Source: Hyphomicrobiales bacterium
Lineage (GTDB): Bacteria; Pseudomonadota; Alphaproteobacteria; Rhizobiales; Aestuariivirgaceae
NCBI GenBank assembly: GCA_027051995.1
Contig: JALUFY010000418.1
Location: 1-7,469 of the forward strand
Direction: 5' to 3'
DNA length: 7,469 nucleotides
Each line of letters begins with the position of its first letter. Within the stretch, counting starts at the first letter, position 1. A program made the translations under genes and the position numbers. This document shows, piece after piece, positions 1-7,064 of this stretch. Below the pieces are notes generated by a model, which worked only from the letters and a program-made list of their open reading frames with translations, was not told the DNA's origin and ran no database searches.

Positions 1-1
1 C

Positions 2-217
2 TATTCCATTCTGGAGCCGGAGATCTCCGCCCGCCTGCGCGCGCGCAAGGCGGAAAGGCTGGAGCAGACCGGCGCGCAAATCATCGCCTCGGCCAACTTC
101 GGCTGCATGCATCACATCGCCTCAGGCGCGCGCCTGCCCGCCGTCCATGCCGTGGAGCTTCTCGAATGGGCCGCCGGGGGCGAAAAGCCTTCCGCCCTTG
201 AAGATCTTCAATCCTGA
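2..217 (+). CDS. glcF: Glycolate oxidase iron-sulfur subunit GlcF, C-terminal fragment
   Basis: This is the last 71 codons of a gene that enters from the left edge, read from base 2 to the TGA at 215-217. The fragment begins YSILEPEISARLRARKAERL and contains NFGCMHHIASG, then the VHAVELLEWA segment. These match the second cysteine-rich (CCG) domain at the C-terminus of GlcF. In that family the NxGC cysteine belongs to the iron-sulfur or redox-centre domain. GlcF works with the flavin subunits GlcD and GlcE to oxidise glycolate to glyoxylate, feeding electrons to the respiratory chain at the membrane. The N-terminal ferredoxin-type [4Fe-4S] motifs lie outside the window, so a related CCG-domain protein (LutA/HdrD type) is not fully excluded, but the tail reads best as GlcF. 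It converges on aroC with only 19 bases between the two stop codons. Confidence 0.85.
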   Translation, partial: YSILEPEISARLRARKAERLEQTGAQIIASANFGCMHHIASGARLPAVHAVELLEWAAGGEKPSALEDLQS

Positions 218-219
218 AC

Positions 220-236
220 GGCGGGGTTGCGCCGCC
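220..236. terminator. Possible short bidirectional hairpin between glcF and aroC
   Basis: GGCGG (220-224) and CCGCC (232-236) can pair around a seven-base loop. AA lies near one side and TT directly after the other. The hairpin fills the 19-base gap between the convergent stop codons of glcF and aroC, where a shared terminator would be expected. The stem is only five GC pairs and no real U-tract follows in either direction, so this is a weak candidate. Confidence 0.25.
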
Positions 237-1328
237 TTACCCCCGCCCGGTCTGGGCGCGGTGCATGAGGAACTGATCGGCCAGCACCAGCGCCATCATG
301 GCCTCGGCCACCGGCACGGCACGGATGCCCACGCAGGGGTCATGGCGGCCTTTTGTCACGATTTCGGTCTCCTCGCCGGAGCGGGTGATGGTGCGGCGCG
401 GCGCGAGGATGGAGGATGTGGGCTTGACCGCCATGCGCGCCACGATGTCCTGACCCGAGGATATGCCGCCCAGCACGCCGCCGGAATTGTTCTTCGTGAA
501 ACGCGCCTGGCCGTCATGAATATAGATTTCATCGGCGTTTTCGCTGCCGGTCAGCTCGGCGGCGCGGAAACCCGCGCCGATCTCCACGCCCTTGGCGGCG
601 GGAATGCTCATCAGGGCGGCGGCGATGTCCTGATCGAGCCGCGCGAACAATGGCGCGCCCCAGCCGGCCGGCGCGCCGGTGGCGATTACTTCCACCACGG
701 CGCCCACCGAATCGCCCGCCTTGCGGAGGGAATCGAGATAGTTTTCCCAGACCTTCGCCGCCTCCGCGTCCGGGCAGAAGAAGGGGTTGTTGTCCACCTC
801 CGCCCATGACCAGTTGTCCCAGTTGATCCGGTGCGGGCCCATCTGCACCAGGGCGGCGCGGATTTCCACCTGCGGGATGATCTTGCGCGCCACGGCTCCG
901 GCGGCCACCCGCATGGCCGTCTCGCGCGCCGAGGAGCGCCCGCCGCCGCGATAATCGCGCAGGCCGTATTTCGCCTCGTAGGTGTAATCGGCATGGCCGG
1001 GGCGGAACTTGTCGCGGATGGCCGAATAATCCTTCGAGCGCTGATCGACATTCTCGATCAGCAGGCCGATGGGCGCGCCCGTCGTCACCTGTTCGGTGAT
1101 GATGTCGTCGCGGAACACTCCGGAGAGGATTTTCACCCTGTCCGGCTCGCGCCGCTGCGTGGTGTGGCGGCTCTGGCCGGGGCGGCGCTTGTCCAGCCAG
1201 GGCTGGATGTCGGCCTCCTTCAGCGGAATGCCCGGCGGGCAGCCATCCACCACCGCGCCGATGGCCGGGCCGTGGCTCTCTCCGAATGTCGTGACGCGCA
1301 AAAGCCGCCCGAATGTGTTCCAGCTCAT
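237..1328 (-). CDS. aroC: Chorismate synthase
   Basis: AroC converts 5-enolpyruvylshikimate-3-phosphate to chorismate, the last common step to aromatic amino acids, folate and quinones. It is a cytosolic tetramer that needs reduced FMN. The 363-residue product has normal bacterial length and the family signatures. These are GESHG at about residues 16-20 with the active-site His19, RPGHAD at 109-114 with His112, [13 protein letters not shown] at about 125-137, and GRHDPC...VPVAEAM near 327-344. I start at the ATG at 1328 ([20 protein letters not shown]), which is where the family begins. The frame stays open for 20 more codons upstream to 1388, but that extension (MRRERACLS...) resembles no AroC. 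GGAG lies about 13 bases upstream of the ATG and is a weak ribosome site. The 102-base gap to the nucleotidyltransferase gene contains TATAAG on the minus strand (1391-1396), a possible -10 without a convincing -35. aroC may therefore have its own promoter or be read through from upstream. Confidence 0.97.
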   Translation of the reverse strand: MSWNTFGRLLRVTTFGESHGPAIGAVVDGCPPGIPLKEADIQPWLDKRRPGQSRHTTQRREPDRVKILSGVFRDDIITEQVTTGAPIGLLIENVDQRSKDYSAIRDKFRPGHADYTYEAKYGLRDYRGGGRSSARETAMRVAAGAVARKIIPQVEIRAALVQMGPHRINWDNWSWAEVDNNPFFCPDAEAAKVWENYLDSLRKAGDSVGAVVEVIATGAPAGWGAPLFARLDQDIAAALMSIPAAKGVEIGAGFRAAELTGSENADEIYIHDGQARFTKNNSGGVLGGISSGQDIVARMAVKPTSSILAPRRTITRSGEETEIVTKGRHDPCVGIRAVPVAEAMMALVLADQFLMHRAQTGRG

Positions 1329-1430
1329 TCCACTCAAGCTCCAGCCAGTTTCATCAGGCGGGGAAAGGCAAGCCCGTTCCCGCCGCATCCCTTATACCCG
1401 CCTCCCGCCGGCCGCGCCAGCGTTTGCGTG

Positions 1431-2099
1431 TTACTCAAGAGTTTGCGCAAGGAAATCGATTACACCGGCGCGAGCCGTTTCCGCCAAATGTTGTCCACCG
1501 GGGCGAATCATCAGCGCTTTCATGATCGTTTCGGCGAATTGCCCGGACATTCCGCGTGCGGTTGTCAGAGCTGTTTCACGAGCTGTTTCATATGGCGCAA
1601 GAGCCGCCGCGAGACGCGCCGGGCCATGGGCTTGCAAAATGGCTGCGATATCGAACATGTCGCGGGGCTGAAGAGCCGCGCCGCGATAGACGATCTTCTT
1701 GGCGGCGATCTCTTCCGGCGTTTCCAACAGGATTTTCCGCTTTCCAATGGCAAAGGGCCGGGCAGGAACATCTGTCAGGGAGGCGGCGCAAATGAAGTCA
1801 ATTTCGCCCAGCCCGTTGAAAGCGAATTTGGCGAATCGCGCCCCATCACCATCATGGCCGTCAAAAGGCGTGGACAACGCAAAATCCCGCCGGCCCGGAT
1901 CAAGAAAAGCGAGAGCCTGCGGATCATCCAGAAAAATGTCGATATCGAAACTCTCGCGATGATCAAGCTGCAGCATCAGCGCCGTGCCGCCGCCCAGTGT
2001 CCAGTTTTCAATCACCGGGCCGTCACTGTTGGCCCGCATGATGATTTGCAAGGCCAGATCAAGCAGTTCTTCCCAATGGCTGGCGGGTTCTCCGGACAT
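1431..2099 (-). CDS. AbiEii/MNT-like nucleotidyltransferase, probable toxin
   Basis: The 222-residue protein has the AbiEii-type (DUF1814) nucleotidyltransferase core. LGGGTALML (about residues 35-43) is followed by DHRESFDIDIF (46-56), giving the GG...DxD pair with Asp52 and Asp54 as expected metal ligands. GEIDF near 98-102 supplies a likely third carboxylate, Asp101. EEIAAKK (129-135) and QPRDMFDIA (144-152) match the conserved basic patch and RDxxD element of the family. Known relatives (AbiEii, MenT) act as toxins that modify tRNA 3' ends or other targets with nucleotides. That activity is inferred here, not shown. The gene starts three bases after the stop of the 88-codon gene upstream and has no clear ribosome site, so translational coupling is likely. 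Base composition is lower in GC than its neighbours: by hand count 1921-1980 has 28/60 GC, against 48/60 in an aroC stretch (901-960) and 39/60 in a secA stretch (5401-5460). This suggests later acquisition. A non-toxin nucleotidyltransferase remains possible. Confidence 0.85.
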   Translation of the reverse strand: MSGEPASHWEELLDLALQIIMRANSDGPVIENWTLGGGTALMLQLDHRESFDIDIFLDDPQALAFLDPGRRDFALSTPFDGHDGDGARFAKFAFNGLGEIDFICAASLTDVPARPFAIGKRKILLETPEEIAAKKIVYRGAALQPRDMFDIAAILQAHGPARLAAALAPYETARETALTTARGMSGQFAETIMKALMIRPGGQHLAETARAGVIDFLAQTLE

Positions 2100-2102
2100 G
2101 GT

Positions 2103-2369
2103 TCAGCAGGCCAGGGCCAGCTTGTATCCGGCCATGGCGGAAAACAGCCGCGCCACTTTGGCCACGGCCTCTTCGCTCAGCCCGGCTTCGGTGATGAAGG
2201 CGCGTTGCAGGGCGGGAGAGACATCGGAAAGAAACGCGAAAACAGGCGCGGGGTTTTTCTTTGCCCCTTCGGAATCAATCAGCAGCGCGGCAAGGCGCGC
2301 GGCATCCAGCCCGCAGCCATAGGGCGCGTTCACCGTTGCGAGAACCATGTTTTCCAGGTCTTTTTTCAT
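2103..2369 (-). CDS. Small protein of unknown family, candidate antitoxin partner
   Basis: This 88-residue protein, starting MKKDLENMVLATVNAPYGCG, matches no family I recognise. It has no signal peptide, membrane segment, metal-binding cluster or evident helix-turn-helix. It looks mostly alpha-helical with alanine- and leucine-rich stretches at about 21-31, 44-58 and 65-86, and it ends in a cysteine. The gene is likely real for three reasons. AAGGA sits at good distance before the ATG. It abuts the nucleotidyltransferase gene with a three-base gap on the same strand. A promoter-like sequence lies just upstream. The order, small gene first and nucleotidyltransferase second, is that of a toxin-antitoxin operon. 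However, it is far shorter than the winged-helix AbiEi antitoxin, so if it neutralises the nucleotidyltransferase it would be a different type of partner. The role is inferred from position only; it could also be a substrate adaptor or specificity subunit. Confidence 0.7.
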   Translation of the reverse strand: MKKDLENMVLATVNAPYGCGLDAARLAALLIDSEGAKKNPAPVFAFLSDVSPALQRAFITEAGLSEEAVAKVARLFSAMAGYKLALAC

Positions 2370-2402
2370 CTCGACGTCCTTGCGGGCCGCCAGAACAGCT
2401 GA

Positions 2403-2439
2403 CGCGGGCAGAATACAACGATGCCATTCCGTCTTGCAA
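2403..2439 (-). promoter_or_regulatory. Candidate sigma-70 promoter for the small gene/nucleotidyltransferase pair
   Basis: On the minus strand, TTGCAA (2439-2434) and TATTCT (2415-2410) are separated by 18 bases. Each box matches the consensus at four of six positions. Transcription would start near 2403, leaving a leader of about 34 bases that contains the AAGGA ribosome site before the ATG at 2369. It lies in the 84-base gap after the phosphatase gene. If real, it would let the pair be expressed independently of the fabI transcript. The matches are modest. Confidence 0.3.
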
Positions 2440-2453
2440 GCAGCGCCCCCGGT

Positions 2454-3050
2454 TCACTCCGCCAGCGCCTCGAACCATTCGATGCGGCCGGGCTCCAGGC
2501 GGCAGAAGCGGTTTTGCGGCACGCGCATGACGGCCACTTCCTCCGGCGGCAGATTCAGCATGGCGCCGCGCAGCACACGGTGAACGCCGCCGTGGGCGAC
2601 GATGATGGCCGGGGCGCGCATCTCTTTCAGAAATTCTCCGATGCGGCCGGCCACGTCGGCGTAGCTTTCGCCGCCTTCTGGCCGCCAGTAATAGTATTCG
2701 CGCGGGTTCTCCCAGGGGTTCACCCCGGCCTTGACGAGCTCGTCCCAGACCGCGCCTTCCCACTTGCCGAAATCGCGCTCGCGCAGGCGCTCATCGAAAT
2801 TCACGCTCCCCTCGTCCAGCCCGTAGGCGGAAAGAATGGGCGAGAGCGTCTGGCGCACCCGCCGCATGGGGCTGGCGTAGAGGGAAAAGCGCGAGATGTC
2901 CGGCTCCAGCGCCTTCAGTTTCCGCGCGATGGCCGCCGCCTGGGCACGGCCCCGGTCATTGAGATCCGTCTCCACATGGCCCTGCACGCGCCGGGCGGCG
3001 TTCCAGTCCGTCTCGCCGTGACGGATGAAATAGCATGAAGGCGTCTCCAT
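2454..3050 (-). CDS. Histidine phosphatase family protein (phosphoglycerate mutase-like)
   Basis: The 198-residue protein belongs to the histidine phosphatase (phosphoglycerate mutase-like) superfamily. The signature RHGETDWN starts at residue 10, with His11 as the expected phosphate acceptor. SPMRRVRQT (60-68) supplies the conserved phosphate-pocket arginine, Arg64. RERDFGKWEG (90-99) carries the probable general acid Glu91, and VAHGG (151-155) supplies the second histidine, His153. Length fits the small cytosolic phosphatases (GpmB/CobC/PhoE type). The substrate cannot be assigned: annotated relatives include alpha-ribazole phosphatases and general phosphomonoesterases, and true mutase activity is unlikely to be provable from sequence. 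Its ATG shares one base with the fabI stop (TGATG), with GAGG just upstream, so it is probably translated by coupling to fabI. It is followed by the accessory pair, then aroC. Confidence 0.93.
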   Translation of the reverse strand: METPSCYFIRHGETDWNAARRVQGHVETDLNDRGRAQAAAIARKLKALEPDISRFSLYASPMRRVRQTLSPILSAYGLDEGSVNFDERLRERDFGKWEGAVWDELVKAGVNPWENPREYYYWRPEGGESYADVAGRIGEFLKEMRAPAIIVAHGGVHRVLRGAMLNLPPEEVAVMRVPQNRFCRLEPGRIEWFEALAE

Positions 3051-3844
3051 CAGCCCTCGTCCAGCGCCTTCATGCCGATGATGTTGTAACCGGCGTCCAC
3101 GTGCATGATTTCGCCGCTCACCCCGGCGGCGAGATCCGACAGCAGGAAGGCCGCAGCATTGCCCACTTCATCGATGGTGACATTCTTGCGCAGCGGCGCG
3201 TTGGCCTCGTTCCAGTCCAGCATGAGGCGGAAGTCGCGGATGCCAGCAGCGGCGAGGGTGCGGATGGGCCCGGCGGAAATGGCGTTCACCCGGATGCCCT
3301 GCGGCCCCAGATCGGCGGCCAGATAGCGCACGCTGGCCTCCAGCGCGGCCTTGGCCACGCCCATGACGTTGTAGTGCGGCACCCATTTCTCCGCCCCGTA
3401 GTAGGACAGGGTCAGCAGGCTGCCGCCCTTCTTCATCAGCTTCTCGGCGTGACGCGCAACGGCGGTGAAGGAATAGACGGAGATGTTCATGGTCATGGTG
3501 AAATTGTCCGCCGAGGTGTCCACGTAGCGGCCCTTCAGCTCGTCCTTGTCGGAAAAGGCGATGGCGTGAACGACGAAATCCAGCTCGCCCCAGACCTCGC
3601 CCAGCGCGGCGAAGGCGGCGGCCACCGAATCCTCGTTCGTCACGTCACATTCCAGCAGCTGCGAGACGCCAATTTCTTCCGCCAGCGGCGCGACGCGCTT
3701 TTTCAGCGCCTCGCCCTGATAGCTGAAGGCGATCTCCGCGCCCTGTTCGGCGCAGGCCCTGGCGATGCCCCAGGCTATGGAGCGCTTGTTGGCCACCCCC
3801 ATGATGAGGCCCTTCCTGCCGGTCATGAAGCCCGTGTTCGTCAT
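3050..3844 (-). CDS. fabI: Enoyl-[acyl-carrier-protein] reductase (NADH), FabI
   Basis: FabI reduces the trans-2-enoyl-ACP double bond, the last step of each round of type II fatty-acid elongation in the cytosol. The 264-residue protein is a short-chain dehydrogenase of the FabI type. The N-terminal dinucleotide fold shows KGLIMGVANKRSIAWGIA at about 11-28, in which the usual GxxxGxG is replaced by the FabI-type GVANxxSIAxG. The active site reads LSYYGAEKWVPHYNVMGVAK, ending at residue 165; Tyr148, Tyr158 and Lys165 correspond to E. coli Tyr146, Tyr156 and Lys163. The conserved ISAGPIRTLAAAGI follows at about 189-202. Ala96 sits where E. coli FabI has Gly93; alanine there is also natural in other FabIs. 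AAGGA lies about 12 bases before the chosen ATG. The gene begins 67 bases after secA on the same strand and overlaps the phosphatase gene by one base. Confidence 0.97.
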   Translation of the reverse strand: MTNTGFMTGRKGLIMGVANKRSIAWGIARACAEQGAEIAFSYQGEALKKRVAPLAEEIGVSQLLECDVTNEDSVAAAFAALGEVWGELDFVVHAIAFSDKDELKGRYVDTSADNFTMTMNISVYSFTAVARHAEKLMKKGGSLLTLSYYGAEKWVPHYNVMGVAKAALEASVRYLAADLGPQGIRVNAISAGPIRTLAAAGIRDFRLMLDWNEANAPLRKNVTIDEVGNAAAFLLSDLAAGVSGEIMHVDAGYNIIGMKALDEG

Positions 3845-3894
3845 GATGTTCCCGTCCTTGTCAAATCCGTGGATGCGCCGCGCGGGGCGCGCCT

Positions 3895-3909
3895 GGCGTC
3901 AGAAACGCC
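3895..3909 (-). terminator. Weak hairpin just after secA
   Basis: GGCGT and ACGCC can form a five-pair stem with a five-base loop, a few bases past the secA stop codon on the minus strand. More GC-rich self-complementary sequence follows (about 3873-3892). There is no U-tract, so intrinsic termination would be inefficient and read-through into fabI is plausible. It may instead stabilise or process the mRNA. Confidence 0.2.
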
Positions 3910-3911
3910 CG

Positions 3912-6662
3912 TCAGGCCAGCTTGCCGTGGCAGCGCTTGTATTTCTTGCCCGATCCGCAGGGGCAGGGCTCGTTGCGGCCCACCTTGCCCCAGGTGGAGG
4001 GGTCTTCCGGGTCGCGCATTTCCGGGGCGACGCGGGCGTTGGTGACCATCGCCGGGGCCTCTCCGAAGGCGGCGTCGATGACCTCGTCGTCCAATTCGTC
4101 CGCGCCGGAGAAGGGATCGAAGTGATGCGCCTCCATGGGCGGCAGCTCATCGGCGCCGGGCAGGCCCTCCTCGTAGCCCTCCGGCATGATCTCGACGCGC
4201 ATCAGCTGGCCGGTGGTGACTTCCTGCAATTCGGAGATCATGCGCTCGAACAGCGTGAAGGCCTCCGTCTTGTATTCCTGCAGGGGGTCGCGCTGGCCAT
4301 AGCCGCGCATGGCTACCGCCTGGCGCAGATGCTCCAGGGTGAGCAGATGCTCGCGCCACAGCTGATCGATGGTGCGCAAAAGGATTTCCTTTTCCACCAT
4401 CTCCATGATTTCATCGCCGTATTTCTCGCGCTTGGCGGCGTAATGCGCGTCCGCCGCCTTTTCGATGCGCTCGCGGATTTCCTCGTCGGCGATGCCCTCT
4501 TCCGCCGCCCATTCCTTCACCGGCAAATCCAGCCCCAGCACCTCGGCCACGCGCTCGCGCAGGCCGTCCACATCCCACTTGTCGGCGTATTCGCCGGGGG
4601 GGATGTGGGTGGTCACCAGGGTGTCGATAACCTCGTGGCGCATGTCCTCGACGGTTTCGGGCACTTCCTCGCCGCGCATGATCGACTTGCGCTGCTCAAA
4701 GACCACCTTGCGCTGGTCGTTCATCACGTCGTCGAACTTGAGCAGGTTCTTGCGGGCGTCGAAGTTGCGCGCCTCCACCTTCTGCTGGGCCTTTTCCAGC
4801 GCCTTGTTGATCCACGGATGGGTGATGGCCTCGCCCTCTTCCAGCCCCAGCTTCTGGAGCATGGAATCCATGCGGCCGGTGCCGAAGATGCGCATCAGGT
4901 CGTCTTCCAGCGACAGGTAGAACTTGGAATGGCCCGGATCGCCCTGCCGCCCGGCGCGGCCGCGCAGCTGATTGTCGATGCGCCGCGATTCGTGGCGTTC
5001 GGTGCCGATGATGTAGAGCCCGCCGGCGTCTATGACCTGTTTCCTGGCCTCCTCCACCTCGGCGCGGATGGCCTCGGCGCGGGCGGTCCTTTCCGCCTCG
5101 TCCGTGATCTCCGCCAGCTCCTCCTTGATGCGCATCTCGGCGTTGCCGCCCAGCTGGATGTCGGTGCCGCGGCCGGCCATGTTGGTGGCGATGGTGATGG
5201 CGCCGGGCTTGCCTGCCTGGGCGATGATCTGCGCCTCCTGCTCGTGATAGCGGGCGTTGAGCACGTTGTGCTCCACGCCCCTGGCCTTCAGCAGCTCCGA
5301 GAGATGCTCGGATTTCTCGATGGATGTGGTGCCCACCAGCACCGGCTGGCCGCGCTTGCGGCAATCCTCGATCAGCTCGATGATGGCGGCGTTCTTCTCG
5401 TTGCCGGTGCGGTAGACCTCGTCGTTTTCATCCACCCGGGCGACGGGCAGATTGGTGGGGATCTCCACCACGTCGAGCTTGTAGATGTCCATGAACTCGT
5501 CGGCCTCGGTCACCGCCGTGCCGGTCATGCCCGCCAGCTTCTCGTAGAGGCGGAAATAGTTCTGGAAAGTGACGGAGGCCAGCGTCTGGTTCTCCGGCTG
5601 GATGGGCACGCCCTCCTTGGCCTCCAGCGCCTGATGCTGGCCCTCGGAATAGCGCCGTCCGGGCATCATGCGGCCGGTGAATTCGTCGATGATGACCACC
5701 TCGCCGTCCTTGACGATGTAGTCCTTGTCGCGGGTGAACAGCTTGTGGGCGCGCAGGGCCTGGTTGACGTGATGCACCAGGGTGACGTTTTCGGGATCAT
5801 AGAGCGAGCCTTCGGTGAGCAGGCCCGCCTCGCGCAGGAGCTGTTCGATGTGCTCGTTGCCGGCCTCGGTGAGCACGGCGGTGCGCATTTTCTCGTCCAC
5901 CTCCACGTCCTGGGGTTCAAGTTGCGGGATCAGCTTGTCCACGGAGATGTAGAGATCGGACTTGTCTTCCAGCGGCCCGGAGATGATGAGCGGGGTTCTG
6001 GCCTCGTCGATGAGGATGGAGTCCACCTCGTCGACGATGGCGAAATAGTGATCGCGCTGCACCATCTCCTCCAGATGATACTTCATGTTGTCGCGCAGAT
6101 AATCGAAGCCCAGCTCGTTGTTGGTGGCGTAGGTGACATCCGCAGCGTAGGCGGCGCGGCGCTCGTCGTCCTCCAGGCCATGCACGATGACGCCGACCTC
6201 CAGCCCCAGGAAGCGGTAGACCTGGCCCATCCATTCGGCGTCGCGCTTCGCCAGATAATCGTTGACCGTGACCACATGCACGCCCTTTTGCGGCAGGGCG
6301 TTGAGATAGACCGCCAGGGTGGCCACCAGGGTCTTGCCCTCGCCGGTCTTCATCTCGGCGATCTTGCCCTCGTGCAGCACCATGCCGCCGATGAGCTGCA
6401 CGTCGTAATGGCGCTGGCCCAGGGTGCGCTTGGCCGCCTCGCGCACGGCGGCGAAGGCCTCCGGCAGGAGATCGTCGAGCGATTCGCCCTCCCCGTGGCG
6501 CTTGCGGAATTCCTCCGTCTTGGCGCGCAGCTCCTCGTCCGAGAGCTTCTCGAACCGAGGTTCGAGGGCGTTGATCTGTTCGACCTTCTTGCGGTAGGGG
6601 CGCAGCTTGCGCTCGTTCGTGGTGCCGAAAATCTTTCCTGCGATGGAGCGGATGCCGAGCAT
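3912..6662 (-). CDS. secA: Preprotein translocase ATPase SecA
   Basis: SecA is the ATP-driven motor that pushes unfolded precursor proteins through the SecYEG channel in the inner membrane. The 916-residue product is full length. Walker A reads MKTGEGKT at 104-111 and the Walker B/DEAD-like motif is DEVDS at 211-215. The preprotein cross-linking domain spans roughly 230-370. [15 protein letters not shown] (about 492-506) and [13 protein letters not shown] (about 565-577) are helicase motifs of the second nucleotide-binding domain. The helical scaffold and wing domains follow. The C-terminus has the SEC-C zinc motif [13 protein letters not shown], with Cys900, Cys902, Cys911 and His912, which in relatives binds SecB and phospholipid. 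The start at 6662 ([13 protein letters not shown]) fits the family, although the ribosome site is poor (an AAGAAG run about eight bases upstream). It is transcribed divergently from the isomerase gene and heads the minus-strand run toward fabI. Confidence 0.99.
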   Translation of the reverse strand: MLGIRSIAGKIFGTTNERKLRPYRKKVEQINALEPRFEKLSDEELRAKTEEFRKRHGEGESLDDLLPEAFAAVREAAKRTLGQRHYDVQLIGGMVLHEGKIAEMKTGEGKTLVATLAVYLNALPQKGVHVVTVNDYLAKRDAEWMGQVYRFLGLEVGVIVHGLEDDERRAAYAADVTYATNNELGFDYLRDNMKYHLEEMVQRDHYFAIVDEVDSILIDEARTPLIISGPLEDKSDLYISVDKLIPQLEPQDVEVDEKMRTAVLTEAGNEHIEQLLREAGLLTEGSLYDPENVTLVHHVNQALRAHKLFTRDKDYIVKDGEVVIIDEFTGRMMPGRRYSEGQHQALEAKEGVPIQPENQTLASVTFQNYFRLYEKLAGMTGTAVTEADEFMDIYKLDVVEIPTNLPVARVDENDEVYRTGNEKNAAIIELIEDCRKRGQPVLVGTTSIEKSEHLSELLKARGVEHNVLNARYHEQEAQIIAQAGKPGAITIATNMAGRGTDIQLGGNAEMRIKEELAEITDEAERTARAEAIRAEVEEARKQVIDAGGLYIIGTERHESRRIDNQLRGRAGRQGDPGHSKFYLSLEDDLMRIFGTGRMDSMLQKLGLEEGEAITHPWINKALEKAQQKVEARNFDARKNLLKFDDVMNDQRKVVFEQRKSIMRGEEVPETVEDMRHEVIDTLVTTHIPPGEYADKWDVDGLRERVAEVLGLDLPVKEWAAEEGIADEEIRERIEKAADAHYAAKREKYGDEIMEMVEKEILLRTIDQLWREHLLTLEHLRQAVAMRGYGQRDPLQEYKTEAFTLFERMISELQEVTTGQLMRVEIMPEGYEEGLPGADELPPMEAHHFDPFSGADELDDEVIDAAFGEAPAMVTNARVAPEMRDPEDPSTWGKVGRNEPCPCGSGKKYKRCHGKLA

Positions 6663-6754
6663 GTGCGTTCTTCTTTCTGGAGCTCTCCCCTCCGGGGAGG
6701 CGCGCCGCGCTCGTCATGATGCGCGGCGAAGCGATTGATGAATGGTCTGGCGCT

Positions 6755-6783
6755 CTTGTAATGGAAACGGCTGGTCAGGGCAA
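6755..6783 (-). promoter_or_regulatory. secA: Candidate sigma-70 promoter for secA
   Basis: On the minus strand, TTGCCC (6783-6778) and TACAAG (6760-6755) are separated by 17 bases, each matching four of six consensus positions. The start of transcription would fall near 6748, giving a leader of about 85 bases. The spacing is ideal but the boxes are weak, and alphaproteobacterial promoters often depart from the E. coli consensus. Confidence 0.28.
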
Positions 6784-6876
6784 TTGGCCGGGCCGGGAGC
6801 GGATGTCAACAAACCGTGGCCTGAAAGGCACAGGCAAGAGATAATAGCACGGGCGCGGCGATTCAATCATTTTCAC

Positions 6877-6925
6877 GCGCCATAATGTCTTGTAAGAGTC
6901 CCGCCTGACCCATTATGGATGGCGC
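6877..6925. repeat. Nested inverted repeat upstream of the isomerase gene
   Basis: CCATAATG (6880-6887) and CATTATGG (6911-6918) are a perfect eight-base inverted repeat separated by 23 bases. Flanking GCGC on each side (6877-6880 and 6922-6925) extends the symmetry, with ATG inserted in the right arm. Inside the spacer, TCTT (6888-6891) and AAGA (6894-6897) form a second small palindrome. In a region of very high GC these AT-rich arms stand out. The position suits an operator or an RNA stem-loop, and which one it is cannot be decided from sequence. Confidence 0.5.
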
Positions 6926-6933
6926 ATCGCGGG

Positions 6934-7025
6934 TTTGCGCCCGATCCAGACGGAATGTCCGGCAAGTGCCGCCGGGGACACATATTTACGCCCCATTTGC
7001 GCGCCACCAACCGGATGCCCGGCAA
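6934..7025. repeat. Imperfect direct repeat of about 30 bases with hairpins
   Basis: The copies are 6934-6965 and 6996-7025. Both begin TTTGCGC and end CCGGCAA, and by hand they match at about 25 of 32 aligned columns with two gaps. Each copy ends inside a GC-rich hairpin: CCGGC/GCCGG (6959-6963 and 6971-6975) for the first, GCCCG/CGGGC (7017-7021 and 7032-7036) for the second. The function is unknown; it may be a duplicated binding site or simple drift. Confidence 0.4.
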
Positions 7026-7042
7026 AACCCGCGGGCGGCGGC

Positions 7043-7064
7043 CAGGCCTTTCCGGCCCGGCCTG
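7043..7064 (+). repeat. GC-rich stem-loop in the leader of the isomerase gene
   Basis: CAGGCC (7043-7048) and GGCCTG (7059-7064) are a perfect six-base inverted repeat with a ten-base loop, ending 40 bases before the isomerase ATG. No U-tract follows. It could shape the mRNA leader, but hairpins of this size also arise by chance at this GC content. Confidence 0.35.

Noticed and set aside
147..809. A 220-codon plus-strand frame starting inside glcF and running opposite aroC
   Set aside because: It is out of frame with glcF and antisense to well-conserved aroC codons, with no recognisable domain.
1329..1388. A 20-codon N-terminal extension of AroC
   Set aside because: The extension does not resemble AroC, while the family start [20 protein letters not shown] begins at 1328. 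The upstream codons are better read as leader.
831..2402. A 523-codon open frame on the plus strand across aroC and the nucleotidyltransferase pair
   Set aside because: It is antisense to three better-supported genes, low in complexity and without any family resemblance.
3859..3864. A perfect minus-strand TTGACA upstream of fabI
   Set aside because: It lies only about 14 bases before the fabI ATG, so a -10 at normal spacing would fall inside the coding sequence, and no -10-like sequence is there.
3765..6719. A 984-codon open frame on the plus strand opposite secA and the start of fabI
   Set aside because: It mirrors secA on the other strand. High GC at third codon positions of secA removes stops from the antisense frame. 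Its product is histidine-, leucine- and glycine-rich with no domain, and secA explains the sequence fully.
6804..6809. A perfect minus-strand TTGACA in the secA leader region
   Set aside because: No -10-like hexamer occurs 16-18 bases downstream; that sequence is CCAATT/CAATTG, a poor match. It is not called as a promoter.
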